A stretch of DNA of 13,607 bases from Auxenochlorella pyrenoidosa (GCA_001430745.1 KQ482031.1:48451-62057), one strand, 5' to 3'. Shown: positions 1 to 10,164, counted from the first letter of the stretch. The notes: a model not told the origin generated them from the sequence alone. Numbers and translations are program-made.

Positions 1-3000
1 TGGAAGTTTGTTTTTGGTATGAATCAAACATGCAGCTGGGCACGCGGCAGTGGCGGCACGGCACCCTGGGGATCCAGAAGCAGCCTGGATCGCACACGCT
101 GGATAAAATATCCCCTGCCCCCCTGCCCCGCCTGCCTGCATGTTGCTGGCCCCGGAGGTGCGGTCTGGGAACAGCCCAGCGGCCCGCAGGATGGCAGGCC
201 TGCAATGCAGGGCAGGTGACAACAGGGGGCCGCGTGGAGGGAGTGGGCATGCCGGATGTGCACCAGCTATGATTGGCCTGCAGGGGGCTGCGCGACGTGC
301 ATGTGGATGGCAGAATGCGCTGCTGGCAATCGGTGCGCTGGAGCGCAGAAGCAAGCCTGTGCCATGCGCGCATGGCCCACCTCAGCAGGCGGTAGCCCAT
401 CGTCTGCTGGGCGCTGGGCACGCTGACTTTGCCCGGGTTGAAGCTGAACAGGCGGGCGGCGGGGTCGTTGGCGGCGGCGCTGCTGGCGTTGGCCGCGGGC
501 TGTGCCAGGTAGGAGCGCAGTAGGACGTCCCCAACCCAGCGCTGCCAGGCTGCAGATTGGGCAGGTGAAATGGCAGGAAGGAGCAATGCACTGCTGTCAG
601 CTTGGGCGAGTGGGGTGGCGGGGGGTGCGCACAGATGATGGTCGGCGCGCTTGCCCAGGGTTGCGTGCGCGCCCCTGCCCGCTGCCCCGTGCCCAAAGCA
701 GCCTGACACGGTTCCGCCAGACTGGCAACCCACTGCAAAGCCTCCACTGCTGCAGAGGTGCTCACCAACCCCTGTGCAGTCCCTGCCACCCCACCCAGTC
801 AGCTGGCTCCACCGCCTCACTTGAGTAGCACTTGGGCAGAAGGCGGGCCATTTTGTACATGTAGGGCAGCGCCGCGGCCCACGGCTCGTACTCCTGGGGG
901 GCACGGCTGGGGAGCGCACTGCAGAGCCAGGAGGGCATTGCGACGGCAGGGCATGGGAGGCGGCGCCGGCGAGGACGCAGCGCACAAATGTGTGCGCTGC
1001 CAGTGGCGGCATGTATGGCGGCGCCCCCTGACGCTCAGCGCAGCGCAGCGCCTTGCAAGTGGCGTGCCGGCAGACTGAGGCGGCGGCAGCGCCGCACTCA
1101 CAGCAGCAGGTCGAGGAAGCGCGTGATGTTGCCCTGCCCCGCCTCTGCCAGGCTGAAGCTGTCCTCCAGCAGGCCTGCTAGGTCGGTGCCTGGCAGCAGG
1201 GGAGCGCCGCCCTTGGTGGTAGCGTTGGACCTGCAGCGCAGGGCAGGGAAGGGTTTTGCATGCCAGGGGCTTGCTGGATGGCAGGCACATCCAGAGAAAA
1301 GGCACTTCCGGCTGCACATGCCCACATACACATGTCCAAGGCATGCAGGCACTTCATCCTCGCTTGCCCCAGCGGGCTGCTGGGAGTGAGCTGCTTCAGT
1401 GAGCTTGGGCTACTACAAGCACAAAACAGCACTCAAACTCCATTTTGCCTCCCCTGGCAGCAGGCACGGCAACTTCCTGCCGGACAGCTGCCCGACAGGA
1501 GGCACTGTGCCATCGCCGCAGCCTTGATGCCCACCTGGCTGCCTCGGCCAGCAGGCGCCACCCCTCCTCGCTGTACTGCACCCGGTAGAAGCCCAGCTGC
1601 CCGGCATTGAACTTGATCCAGGTGGGTTGCTTCGGGCTGCGTCACGGAAGCAAAGGGCAGAGGCAGGAGGTCCGGGTTCGGAAGGCGCGCGCTTGGAAGC
1701 AAGCTGGACAGCAGCCTCCATGTAGAGCTGGCGAGGGTTGCCTGCTGACCTCCAAAGCAGCCCTCGCTGGCCTGCATGCGCAGACATCAACCCCCCGCCC
1801 GTATTCCTAATCCCCCTCATTGGTCGGACGGGCCTCACTTGAGTTTGAGCAGGGGCTCGCTGCTCTGGCAGCCGCGCAACTCAGTCCACTGCAGCTTGCC
1901 GGGCGCTGCCCCAGTGGTGTAGCTGCACAGGGGACAGGGCTTGGCAGTTTGAAGCAGGAAGTGCATCTGCGCCTACTAACCCGGCGCGTCGGTTGAATCA
2001 CAATGCAGCTGGACGGTTGGGCACCTGTATGCCCAGGGCTGGCAAACAGCCTGGCAAGGCGACCAGCACGTGACGTGCGGCTCAGCGCCAGCGGCAGCCA
2101 CACGCTCAGCTTGGTCGACAGCCGCCCAGGCTCTTCCCCAAACGGTGCTGCCAAGCGTGCCTCTGCATCTCCCCGCCTCTGCAGCCCGCGCACAGCCCTG
2201 CGAGGCTGACCTCACGGGGATCCACCAGGCAGCGTCGGGGCTGCAGGGCTGCACGCCCGCCAGGCCAAAGGGCGCCTGGTGCAGCCAGACCCTGCCATGG
2301 GAGTCCATGGACACATTCACCAGCGGATACCCCTGCTGGTATGTCCACTGCTGCATGTCGGCAGGCAGCTCAGGGCCCAGGGTGCCTGCAGGCATCAGGA
2401 GCCAGGGCAGGTCGGAGGTTCTGCAGCCTCGTGGGCTGCAGCTGGCGGCCTAATGCACACCAATCAGCGTGAAACGCTCGCCGTGGCGCTGCCCGTCTTC
2501 CCTTGATGGCAGGCCCCCGCTGAAGCGTCCGACAAGCTGCGCTGCTCAACCTCCCGCACATCCCCACCAAGCGGCTGCTCACCCCCCACAGAGGCCCACA
2601 GGTCTGCTGCCCGCGTGCTGTTGTAGGCGTGGCCCTGCAGGTAGCTGTGCAGGCCCGCCAGGAATGGGTCCTGCAGCCGGGGTGTGCGGCGAGGCAAACA
2701 GCTTGTAGCACCAGAATTGCATGTTGGCTGGGACAGGAAGGCACGGCACGGTCCACGGGCGGGGGCTGCGGCCAGGGGGTGCCGCTGCCTGCCGGTGCAA
2801 GGACGTCAGACGCAATGAAGCACCCCCTGGCTGCGCATCTAGTGCGGTTCTGCCCAATCCCTCTGCCCCTTTTTGTACCTGCGCGGGCGTGGCTCCAGGT
2901 ATGGTCTCATAGGTCGGCAGAGGAAGCTCCCGGTTGTCACGATTGGCCCACGCCCGCAGCATGCGCAGCACGGCAGCGCCTGCAGTCGACCCCAGTTGGA

Positions 3001-6000
3001 TTGCCCGTGATGGCCAGTGATGCATTACTTCAGTGGCGCTGCACACGCGTCTCCCCTTCCTTGCGCATGTGGTCACGCGTCTGTCGGCCGGGTTGAAGCG
3101 GCTGTGGGTGTGAGGTGCACAACACTGGGCCTTACCCTTGTCGTACATCACGGCATCGAACACCGACTCAATCTTGTCGGTGCTGTTCATGGCGGCTGCA
3201 AGGGGTTGCCAGGAAGAGGCAGCGAGTGGGGGAGGAAACAATGTGAGAATACCGTGCTGGCCGCGCCTGAAGGGCGCCGCCGGCCTCCCAACAGGCGGAT
3301 GCCGGCAGAGGCGCCCCGCCGGCGGCGCATGAGACGCACCCGGGTCCATGCTGAGCGGGTGGCTGCTTTGCTTGGAGTCAAAGTAGAGGGCGTTGGGCAA
3401 GTAGGAGGTGTAGAAGGTGGAGAAGAACTCGTCTTGGGGCTCGGCTGCAGGGCAGGGGCAATAGGACAGCACTTCGGTGCAGAGGTGGAGGGCACATGGC
3501 GGGCAGGAGCCCGCACTGGAGCTCTGTTCCAGACAGTGCTCACTCAGGCGCAGTCGCACACATCAGGCGCGGGCGCACAGTGCATCGCAGCTCGGTCGGA
3601 GATCCTGCGCCGCCGTGCCCCCCTTTCAATTTCACATCTTCCTCAAGGTTGTGAACGCTCACCCGCGGTGGCGCCCACATACTCGAAGTAGGAGGCGAAG
3701 CCTTCGTTGAGCCACAGCTCGCCCCAGTAGTCCTGCAGGGGTGGGGTGGGGGGCGCTGGCCGGCGTCTGCGCCAGTGCAACATGCCGTCTCGTGCATGGC
3801 GGTCTGCATATTCTCACCCCCTGCACCTCGCCAAGGGCAAACAGCCTCCCACGTGCCTCCATCCATGCCTGAAGGCACGTCCAACCGACAGCTCCACAGG
3901 CATGCCCCACAGCAGCCCTCCCCACAGGCCCCGCCCCCCAGCAGCCCGGCCCGCCCCACCAGGGTGACCAGGTTGCCAAACCACTGGTGCGCCATCTCGT
4001 GCGCCACCACCAGCGCCACGTAGCGCCGGTCCAGCAGCGACGAGTCGTTGGACACCAGCAGGGCGGTCTCGCGGTACGTGATCAGGCCTGCGTGCGCAGC
4101 GCGGCAGGGGGGGGTGGGGGAGGCGGGCGGCCGGTGGATGCAGTAACTGGGACGTGATGGGAAAGCATTTGGCCAAGCAGGCCTGCACACGCTGGCGACA
4201 GGCAGAGCCGTGTCCGGCTTCCTCGAGGAGCTGGCAGCCCCGGTAGGAGTGCCAGGGCAGCGGGGCCGGGCGATAGGTGCACGGTGCAACACAAGGAGGG
4301 CGTCGCCTGCTGCTTGGAGTGCACTGCCCTCCCCCCCCCGGCTCACCCCAGTTCTCCATCGCTCCCGCAGAGAAATCCGGGATGGCCTGAGTGGAGGAGG
4401 GCGCAGCGCCGGCAGTGTGAACCCAGACCAAGGCAACAGAGCTGGCAAGACCTGGCACACCAGCGTCACGTGCGGATCGGCCAGGTGGGGATGCGTCCGC
4501 GCAGCACGGCGGCACACATGGCGGCGCGGCAGGAGCGCCCTCACGATCAGGTCCAACTTCTCCAGCGGGAAGGGCAGGCCTAGCGCCTGTTCATAGGCCG
4601 GCAGAATGGCGGCCGCGGCGTCCAAGGCATACTGCAGGTGGCCCACCCTGCAGCCAAGCAGACAGAGGGCATTCAAGGCAGTGAGCCACCGGCACGGCAC
4701 GCCCACCGCTCCGGCCCGCCCGGCTGCGATGTCCACAAGCCGGGACGCGCGGCGCCGCACCACACGAGCCGCGTCACCCACCGCTCGGGCGTGCCCCACA
4801 CGCTGACGTTGACGCCGCCGCCCACGCCCGCCCCCGCCACGGCCCGGCTCTTGCTCACAAACTCGCCGACGATGATGCACACTGCATGGGAGGCATGGCC
4901 AAGGACGAGAGTGAGGCAGCAGCAGGTGCGGCAGGGCACACATGCCAGGGGTCTGCAGTGAGGCAGGCGTTTGCTGCCGAGCGTGCGCACCGAGGTACGT
5001 GCTCATGGGCGGGGTGGGCTGGAAGTGCCAGGTGGCGGTGCCCTCCTCCTCGTTGTGGGCGTGCTGCAGGACGGGAGGGCGGGGCGGGTGGCGCGTGTGG
5101 TGGGGTAGGCTTCGGGGGGCGCATCGCAGGCTGTGGCAAGCAACACGTGCAAGCAGGCAGCCGCAAAGTACGCTGGTGTACGGCAAGACGGCCAGGCAGC
5201 CTTGCTCATGCGGCCAGGCACAGAGGGCAGCAGGCACAGGGGGCAGCAAGGCGCAGGGGCCCCCACATGGTGAACGGCGCGGGGGGCGGTGTTGGACAGC
5301 ACTTGCAGGCCCACGGGCGCAATCACTTCTGTGCTGAACACCGCCTGCAAGGCACACGTGGGGAAGGGCGCAGAGCAAACCGGCAACGGCATTCTTTGAA
5401 GGGGCAGAAAGCCCAGGAAACAAGGAGGGGGTGTCTGCTCAGCTGCCAGCCCACTCTCAACAACGCCCAGTGCATGCTGGGGGCCACTGGGCAGCAGCTC
5501 TGGGAGGCGCACGCAGGCTGGACGGCTGCGGCCGGGCGGTTGGCATCGGACCTTGAAGGCGGGCTCATCAAAGCAGGGGAAGGCGGTGCGGGCGGAGTTT
5601 GCCTCAAACTGGGTGGTGGCCAGGCTGTGCTGCGTGCCGTCGGACAGGTTGTACGTGCTCCTGCAGGCAGGGCCAGGGCAGCAACAGCACATGGGGGCCC
5701 CAGAGGACACGCAGGCCGCGCGACGGACCGGGCAGCAGCGTATCAAAATCACGCCCTCTTTCGCAGCGTTGCGGGGATGCCCGCCTGGGACCTGCGCCCC
5801 ACTGGGGCTAGCTGCTGGGCTGGGCTGCAGGCTCCCTCGTTCGGCGGCCGTTCTCGCATGCGGGCCTGCACGCTGTGAATTCAAACTAGAAGCTCTCTCC
5901 CTGTCCCCACCAGCCACCCACTTGTAAAAGCCGCTGAGCCCGGCGCGCAGCTGATAGCTGAAGCTGATCCATATCTCCGCAGTGGGTTGGGGCAGCGAGT

Positions 6001-7676
6001 GATCAAACTGCAGAATGAGCTGCTCCTCGGCGTCCCGCTTGGTCCAGTGGCCTGCAGGAGGAATGGAAAGAAAGGATAGGAGGCGGGTGCCGCAGGAGTG
6101 ACAGCTGCGCGAATGTGCCTGGAAGCACCGCGCCCCCTGCTGCAGGGCTGCAGAACGCATCCACCATGCAGCCCGTGTGCGCCACCCCCCTGCCCACAAA
6201 TGGTCAAGCACGCGGCAATGCCACGCAAAACACACATGCGCGGTGCCGTGCGCACCTGGCTGGCCTTCGGGCCCCCCCAGCCGGACCTCGGCTATGTCCA
6301 TGTCAGATGCGTGCAGCACCACGCAGCGCGTGGCCTGCAGCGGGCTGGCAGCACCAGTGCGCGCGCATTATTAGCCGGCGGAGCACAGGGCTGCATGAGG
6401 TCGGCAGCGCCTGGCAGCGTGCATGGCGGAGCGGCGGCGGGGGCAGGCAGGCTTGCCCACCTGGAGCACAGTCACATTGATGCCCACAGACCCCTGCACC
6501 AGGGGCCGGTCATCTGCTGCCCCGCTGCTGTTCAGCGGCACCTCCAGCATTAGCTCATAGTGGCTAGGCACCACGCTGCTGGGCAGCCGCCAGTGCTGCC
6601 AGTCGCACAGCTCCAGCTCCCCAGCAGCGGCGGCGGCTTCGCCGCCGCCGCCGCCGGCTTCGCCGCCCTGGCGGCCCGTCAGTGGGCTGCCGCTGCGCAG
6701 CGCAGCCGCTACCACCAGGGCTACTAGCGCAATGAGCAGCGCTGCCATGCAGGCGGCGGCGCCCAGGATGCAGCGCCGCTGCCGCTTGGGGTAAGTGTAC
6801 CTGCTTTGCACCAGTGCGGGGCAGGGGGCGCAAGGGTCGGCGAGAAGAGGGGCAGGCAGGTGGGAAAGGGGGCGCACAAGCTGCGTACGAAGGTGCACGC
6901 CCCGGGAAGTTTCTCCCGATAGCTGCCCAGCTGCCCAGCACTGCCTCCCAGCTCACCACCACTGCGGCGGCCGCAGGCAGCGCGCGACGCTGGAGCAGTC
7001 CAGGCCGCAGCAGCGCACGCGGTTCATGCCTGCAGCGTGGGCCCAGAGCAGATCCAGGCGTCCCCGTGCTCTCAAGCACGGAACAGGCTCACTGCGACTC
7101 TGGGCCAGCCCACAGCATCACCGTCACCCACCAACTCCCCAGGCACATCCCCGGGCAGCAGGGGTGCCCAGTCCCAGTCCGACAGCAGCCACCTGCATAC
7201 TGCTCCCAGTCCAGCAGCGCATCGTCGTCGCTGTAGTCCAGGTCCAAGTTGAATACAGCCTGGGGAGGGGCAGAGGAAGGGGTAGCACAGGAGGATGGCG
7301 CTCGCAGGAGGCAGCCTGCTGTGCTTGCCATAGGGAGCGGCGCACATCGACCAGCACTGGCCGGCGCCGAAGCATTGCATGCGACAGGCTGAAGCACACA
7401 GAATGATACTCGCAGTGTGCATTCAATAGATTCCATGAAACAAAGGGTGCAAACCTGCACATCTTGTACTGCACACGCAGGAGGGAGCGCCAGTGCTGGT
7501 GGCAGCAGCTCGCAGGCGGCAGCTGCCCATGCCAACCGCTGCCTAACCCCGCGCACCTGCGTAGGCCTGTGGCTCCCATTGCCTTGATCATTGAGCAGCG
7601 CATGCTCTCCAAGCTCTTGGTGCTCCAGAGCGTGCTCCTCCTCCTCGCTTAGAGTGAACGCGGGGCGCGCCTCCAT
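1..7676 (-). CDS. Membrane-anchored M1 zinc aminopeptidase (type II membrane protein), 25 exons, 3' end outside window
   Basis: Removes N-terminal residues from peptides with one catalytic zinc (MEROPS M1, gluzincin). Exons, minus strand: 7676-7557, 7259-7193, 7029-6957, 6800-6461, 6334-6256, 6051-5922, 5660-5552, 5344-5267, 5063-4991, 4881-4782, 4647-4545, 4386-4347, 4087-3960, 3732-3663, 3444-3340, 3195-3136, 2979-2879, 2670-2583, 2385-2211, 1922-1839, 1636-1535, 1230-1102, 918-821, 549-381, 199-136. All phases agree, giving 895 residues. Cytoplasmic tail 1-96, transmembrane helix about 97-121, Gly/Ala linker about 122-146, M1 ectodomain from about 148. Seen: [17 protein letters not shown] (287-303), GAMEN (432-436), HEMAH (467-471), third zinc ligand E490 exactly 18 residues after the second His, and proton-donor Tyr556, 66 residues after E490 as in human aminopeptidase N. 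The ERAP1_C-like domain starts near 690 (FYRVQY). Family members run about 950-1,000 residues, so roughly 100 are missing. The last donor (GC at 135-134) is uncertain. Substrate unknown. Confidence 0.93.
6438..6512 (-). other. Coding segment for the start of the M1 ectodomain and its first N-glycosylation sequons
   Basis: This is the end of exon 4 (to 6461) plus the donor of the following intron. It encodes a stretch ending INVTVLQ, joined in phase 0 to exon 5 ([14 protein letters not shown]), the usual M1 strand where animal enzymes have similar 'T..IVLHS..L.I' text. A second sequon (NSS) lies just upstream in the same exon. Across the ectodomain I count eleven N-x-S/T sites (NSS, NVT, NLS, NVS, NDS, NST, NST, NVS, NAT, NIT, NAS). 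That supports passage of this part through the ER lumen; it does not prove glycosylation. Confidence 0.6.
6627..6651. repeat. GCC-repeat perfect hairpin (11-bp arms, 3-nt loop) inside exon 4
   Basis: Bases 6627-6637 (GCGGCGGCGGC) and 6641-6651 are exact reverse complements separated by three bases. The stretch is a GGC/GCC trinucleotide run. On the coding strand it encodes part of the Gly-Glu-Ala linker between the transmembrane helix and the M1 domain. A triplet repeat of this kind is expected to vary in length without shifting the frame, so linker length may differ between strains. The fold is visible in the sequence; any regulatory role is unknown. Confidence 0.7.
6722..6800 (-). other. 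Transmembrane segment and juxtamembrane basic patch of the aminopeptidase
   Basis: The start of exon 4 encodes [10 protein letters not shown] followed by a hydrophobic run of about 24 residues ([20 protein letters not shown] and a short Ala-rich end), then RSGS. Positive charges before the helix and few after it predict N-terminus in the cytosol and the catalytic domain in the lumen or outside the cell (positive-inside rule). A signal anchor, not a cleavable signal peptide, is likely because the helix begins near residue 97. Cysteines at residues 69, 70, 74, 80 and 97 lie on the cytosolic side and could be lipidated; that is inference. Confidence 0.85.
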
Positions 7677-8290
7677 TTGGGCTAGTTTTCAAGGTGATCG
7701 CCAAATCTCAAGTGCTATGATAGTCCAGCCAGCCCCCGCCAATCGAATGGCGGAGCCCGACGACTAGGCGCGCTCTTGGCGCTGCTGGTGGCCAGGGCTT
7801 CTCTCGATGAGAGCGCCGTCGGTGCTCAGAATTCACCAAAGCGGCATTGGGGGGAGGCGAGCAGCAGCCGCTCGCCAGCGCTGCGCCCGCTGAATGCTAT
7901 ACATTGGCCGTTTGCCAGAGAGCCCAGCAGAGAAAGGTGGTGTCACATTTGCTCACCAGGACTGACAAGTGTATACTGGTGATTGCAGTCTGTACATAAG
8001 TGCTGGGCTGGCTGCGCTTGCCACGCCCCTCCTGGGTCCGCCATTCCCCATGCCAAGGCCGGTGCCCCCCTGGAGTGTCATCCTTCAGCCAATGAGCTGA
8101 GCATTCTTTGGTGTAAGCAGTCTTCACAAAAACAATCCGAGTTAAAAAGAATCAACAAGTCAAAACGGGGGCAAGGGGCATCGGGCACAGAGTGGCGCGG
8201 GACCGCAGGGAGGGCAAAAATTGCGCCGTGGGGCAAAGAACCAAGGGGTGCGCTCGTCCCCCAGGGCTGCTTTGCTGATTGCTATACTGT
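7677..8290. other. Intergenic: 3' flank of rubredoxin gene and 5' flank of aminopeptidase gene
   Basis: About 614 bases without a supported gene. Both neighbours are on the minus strand, so the right part should hold the rubredoxin 3' UTR and the left part the aminopeptidase promoter and 5' UTR. I did not find the chlorophyte poly(A) signal TGTAA on the minus strand here. GC is lower than in the exons. Short reading frames on both strands show no family motif. A CCAAT pentamer and a small inverted repeat near 7736-7753 are listed separately. Confidence 0.6.
7736..7753. promoter_or_regulatory. Inverted repeat CCGCCA-N6-TGGCGG with an embedded CCAAT, just upstream of the aminopeptidase start
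   Basis: Arms 7736-7741 and 7748-7753 are perfect six-base reverse complements, 60 to 77 bases upstream of the aminopeptidase ATG (7676, minus). The plus-strand pentamer CCAAT spans 7739-7743; read on the minus strand this is ATTGGCGGG, similar to CCAAT and E2F-type elements. Such short elements occur by chance often in GC-rich DNA, so a promoter role is only a suggestion from position. Confidence 0.2.
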
Positions 8291-9860
8291 TCAGGGCAGC
8301 GCATAGCCCAGCAGGAAGAGGACGAAGAAGAAGCCGAGGGAGCCGAAAATCAACAAGCTCTTCTGCTCCTCCGTCATGGCGTTGGTGCCCAGGCCGTATC
8401 CCTGCACCAAACGAACAGGTCAGCAGGTCAGAAGAAGTTTCGGTTGATTGAAGCTTTCCCTGTCGTCCCCTCTCTCATCCTGTGCCAATCTCTGCAATGC
8501 GAGCGCCAGCGCACCAGCATGCCCGGCCGCGTGCATTCGTCGTGCCGGGCATGCTAATCGGCTCAGCCCTGCGCTCCTGCCCGCCGAGCAACCCACCTGG
8601 TTCTCAGCAAAGCCCGCCACCTGCCGCTGCTTGGAGACAAACAGCTTCTTGTCCGCGCCGCAGGTGGGGCACTGCCAGTCCTCGGGCAGTTTCTGCGGGG
8701 CGGGCGGCGGACACAACATGCATCATGTGTGGCACAACAGCATGCCGCATGAGCAGCGATACGTGCACGCATCCAACCCTGCATCCAAGGCTGACTGGCA
8801 GAACTACTGGGTGGCAATAAAAAAGGAGCGTGGGCACGGGTACGCAATATCTAGCTGTGCGGGCGCTGTTGTGCAGGCAGAGCACAATCGGACAGGATGA
8901 CACAGAGGACTCTCCGTGACAAAAGCACTGCACTGCACGTGCAGGCTGACCTGGAACATGGTGCCGGGGGCCACAGGGTACTCGGGGTCGCCGCGGGACG
9001 GCGAGTACTCATATCCGCATCCCTGCAGCATTGCGCAAGGCAGGGACGGGCGTGGCGTTCACGTCGGCAGGCAGCGAGGCAGCCCATGCCGATATAGCGG
9101 TGTGACAGGCAGGGCCGTGTCCGCATGGGCTGGACCACAGCTGGCGTTGGAGGGCATGGGCGGCAGAGGACGGCGAGCGGTGACCGCACCCTGCATGGCA
9201 CCTGCATGGACCACAACCACAGCAACCCAGCGCCATGCACCATGCAGGTGTGATCACCATGTGCGCATGCCGCGCGCCCCCCCCCCCTCCCCTACACAGC
9301 TGGCTTGTGGCAGCTTGCGATTGGCCTTCGATCTGGACAGATGGCGGCAGTCCCCCCAGCACCCACCTTGCAAGTCGCCTCGCCCGTGCCCACCACCATG
9401 AACTTCTCGGCGGCACGCAGGCGGTCTGCCTCGGCCTTCTTGCGCGCCGCCTCCGACTCGGGGTTCTCCATCTCATCGCCGCCTGCTGCCGCCTTGTCCA
9501 CCTCTGCCTCGGCCCGCACAACCGCCAGCTGCGCCCGGCGCAGCACCCGCTGCTGCACCTGCGGGCACGAGTGAAAGGGCTGACGGAGCGGTGGGGGCGG
9601 GAGTGAGCGGCAGCCGTGGCGGCAGGGAGCGTGCATCCATCCGCGCCACACAGGCGCCGACCAGTCGGCCCGTGATCGCCATTGGACCAGGACAGCTGGG
9701 AATGCGCCAGTGGTGGAGAGGCAGGCTTGAGTAGGTTCACAAGGCGTGGCTGCAACGCTCCGGCACGCTTGCAGGGGCTCACCCGCCGCGCACTAAAGGC
9801 AGAGCATGCTCCCGAGCCCCGCGCAAGGCTGCTCTGTGACAGGACAGCGACCGGAGCCAT
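8291..9860 (-). CDS. RBD1: Chloroplast membrane-anchored rubredoxin RBD1 (photosystem II assembly), complete, 5 exons
   Basis: Small iron protein, one iron held by four cysteines, on thylakoid membranes of oxygenic phototrophs. RBD1/RubA is needed for photosystem II assembly in Chlamydomonas, Arabidopsis and cyanobacteria (established for the family). Exons, minus strand: 9860-9783, 9558-9367, 9022-8951, 8692-8597, 8401-8291; all four introns are phase 0, giving 182 residues. Residues 1-26 (start MAPVAVLSQSSLARGSG) are rich in Ser/Ala/Arg without acids and look like a chloroplast transit peptide, with cleavage probably near AVVRAEAE (about 38-43). An Ala/Glu/Lys-rich helical stretch (about 40-78) precedes knuckle one C89-K-G-C92 (then GYEY) and knuckle two C122-P-T-C125. 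Next come the RBD1-type linker (VAGFAENQGYGLGTNAMT) and a C-terminal transmembrane helix (about 162-181). The ATG at 9858-9860 was chosen because it gives a transit peptide and splices in phase. It lacks the PDZ domain of ENH1. Confidence 0.93.
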
Positions 9861-10164
9861 AGCGACGGGCAGTGGCGCTGGGACGGGCGGCGGCACTGAA
9901 AACTTGCGGAAGAGCAAGCAATGAAGGGCACGAAAGATCCTGGTCGCTGGGGCTGTCACTTCACTGGCGGCAGCCCCAGTGGCGGTCGCGCGGCACGCAA
10001 GGCAGGCCTTTCGCTCTCTTGGCCCCCATTCCATTTCCCTGCTTTTCAGATGTCCTGCGTACCAGTATAGAATGCACGGGACGTGGACAGTGTTCTGGAG
10101 CACCTGAGCATGTCTTATGTCAAGGCTGCCATGGCCTGATGATGCAGGGCTGACAGGGAGGAGG
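9861..10164. promoter_or_regulatory. Upstream flank (5' UTR and probable promoter) of the rubredoxin gene
   Basis: About 300 bases directly upstream of the RBD1 start on the minus strand. A reading frame stays open through it into the RBD1 transit peptide, but in-frame codons here show no family motif and the composition is less GC-skewed at third positions than in the RBD1 exons, so I treat it as untranslated. No TATA box at a convincing distance was seen. Light-responsive regulation would be expected for a photosynthesis gene, but no specific element can be named from the sequence. Confidence 0.4.

Noticed and set aside
2579..3559. 326-codon minus-strand frame with fragments of M1 text
   Set aside because: It merges true exons 15 and 17 with intron sequence. 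Exons 16 and 18 splice in with correct phases from other acceptors.
3540..5423. 627-codon open frame on the minus strand containing HEMAHQWFG
   Set aside because: It includes true M1 exons 9, 11 and 13 but reads through introns in between; exons 10, 12 and 14 lie in other frames. The spliced model explains all M1 motifs with matching phases.
4886..5878. 330-codon open frame on the plus strand
   Set aside because: It is antisense to exons 7 to 9 and introns of the aminopeptidase. Its residues (Gly/Arg/Ala-rich) show no family motif, and the minus strand has clear M1 signatures.
6791..6796. Plus-strand GTAAGT, a perfect splice donor hexamer
   Set aside because: It lies antisense to the start of aminopeptidase exon 4; no plus-strand exon precedes it.
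9278..9292. Long C-run
   Set aside because: Falls inside RBD1 intron 2; simple homopolymer that fits the G-run or pyrimidine content of introns here, and is prone to sequencing error.
9473..9682. Alternative RBD1 start MAITGRLVGACVARMDARSL as transit peptide
   Set aside because: It does not reach exon 2 in frame without an extra intron, whereas the ATG at 9860 gives a transit-like peptide with a GTGAGC donor in phase 0.
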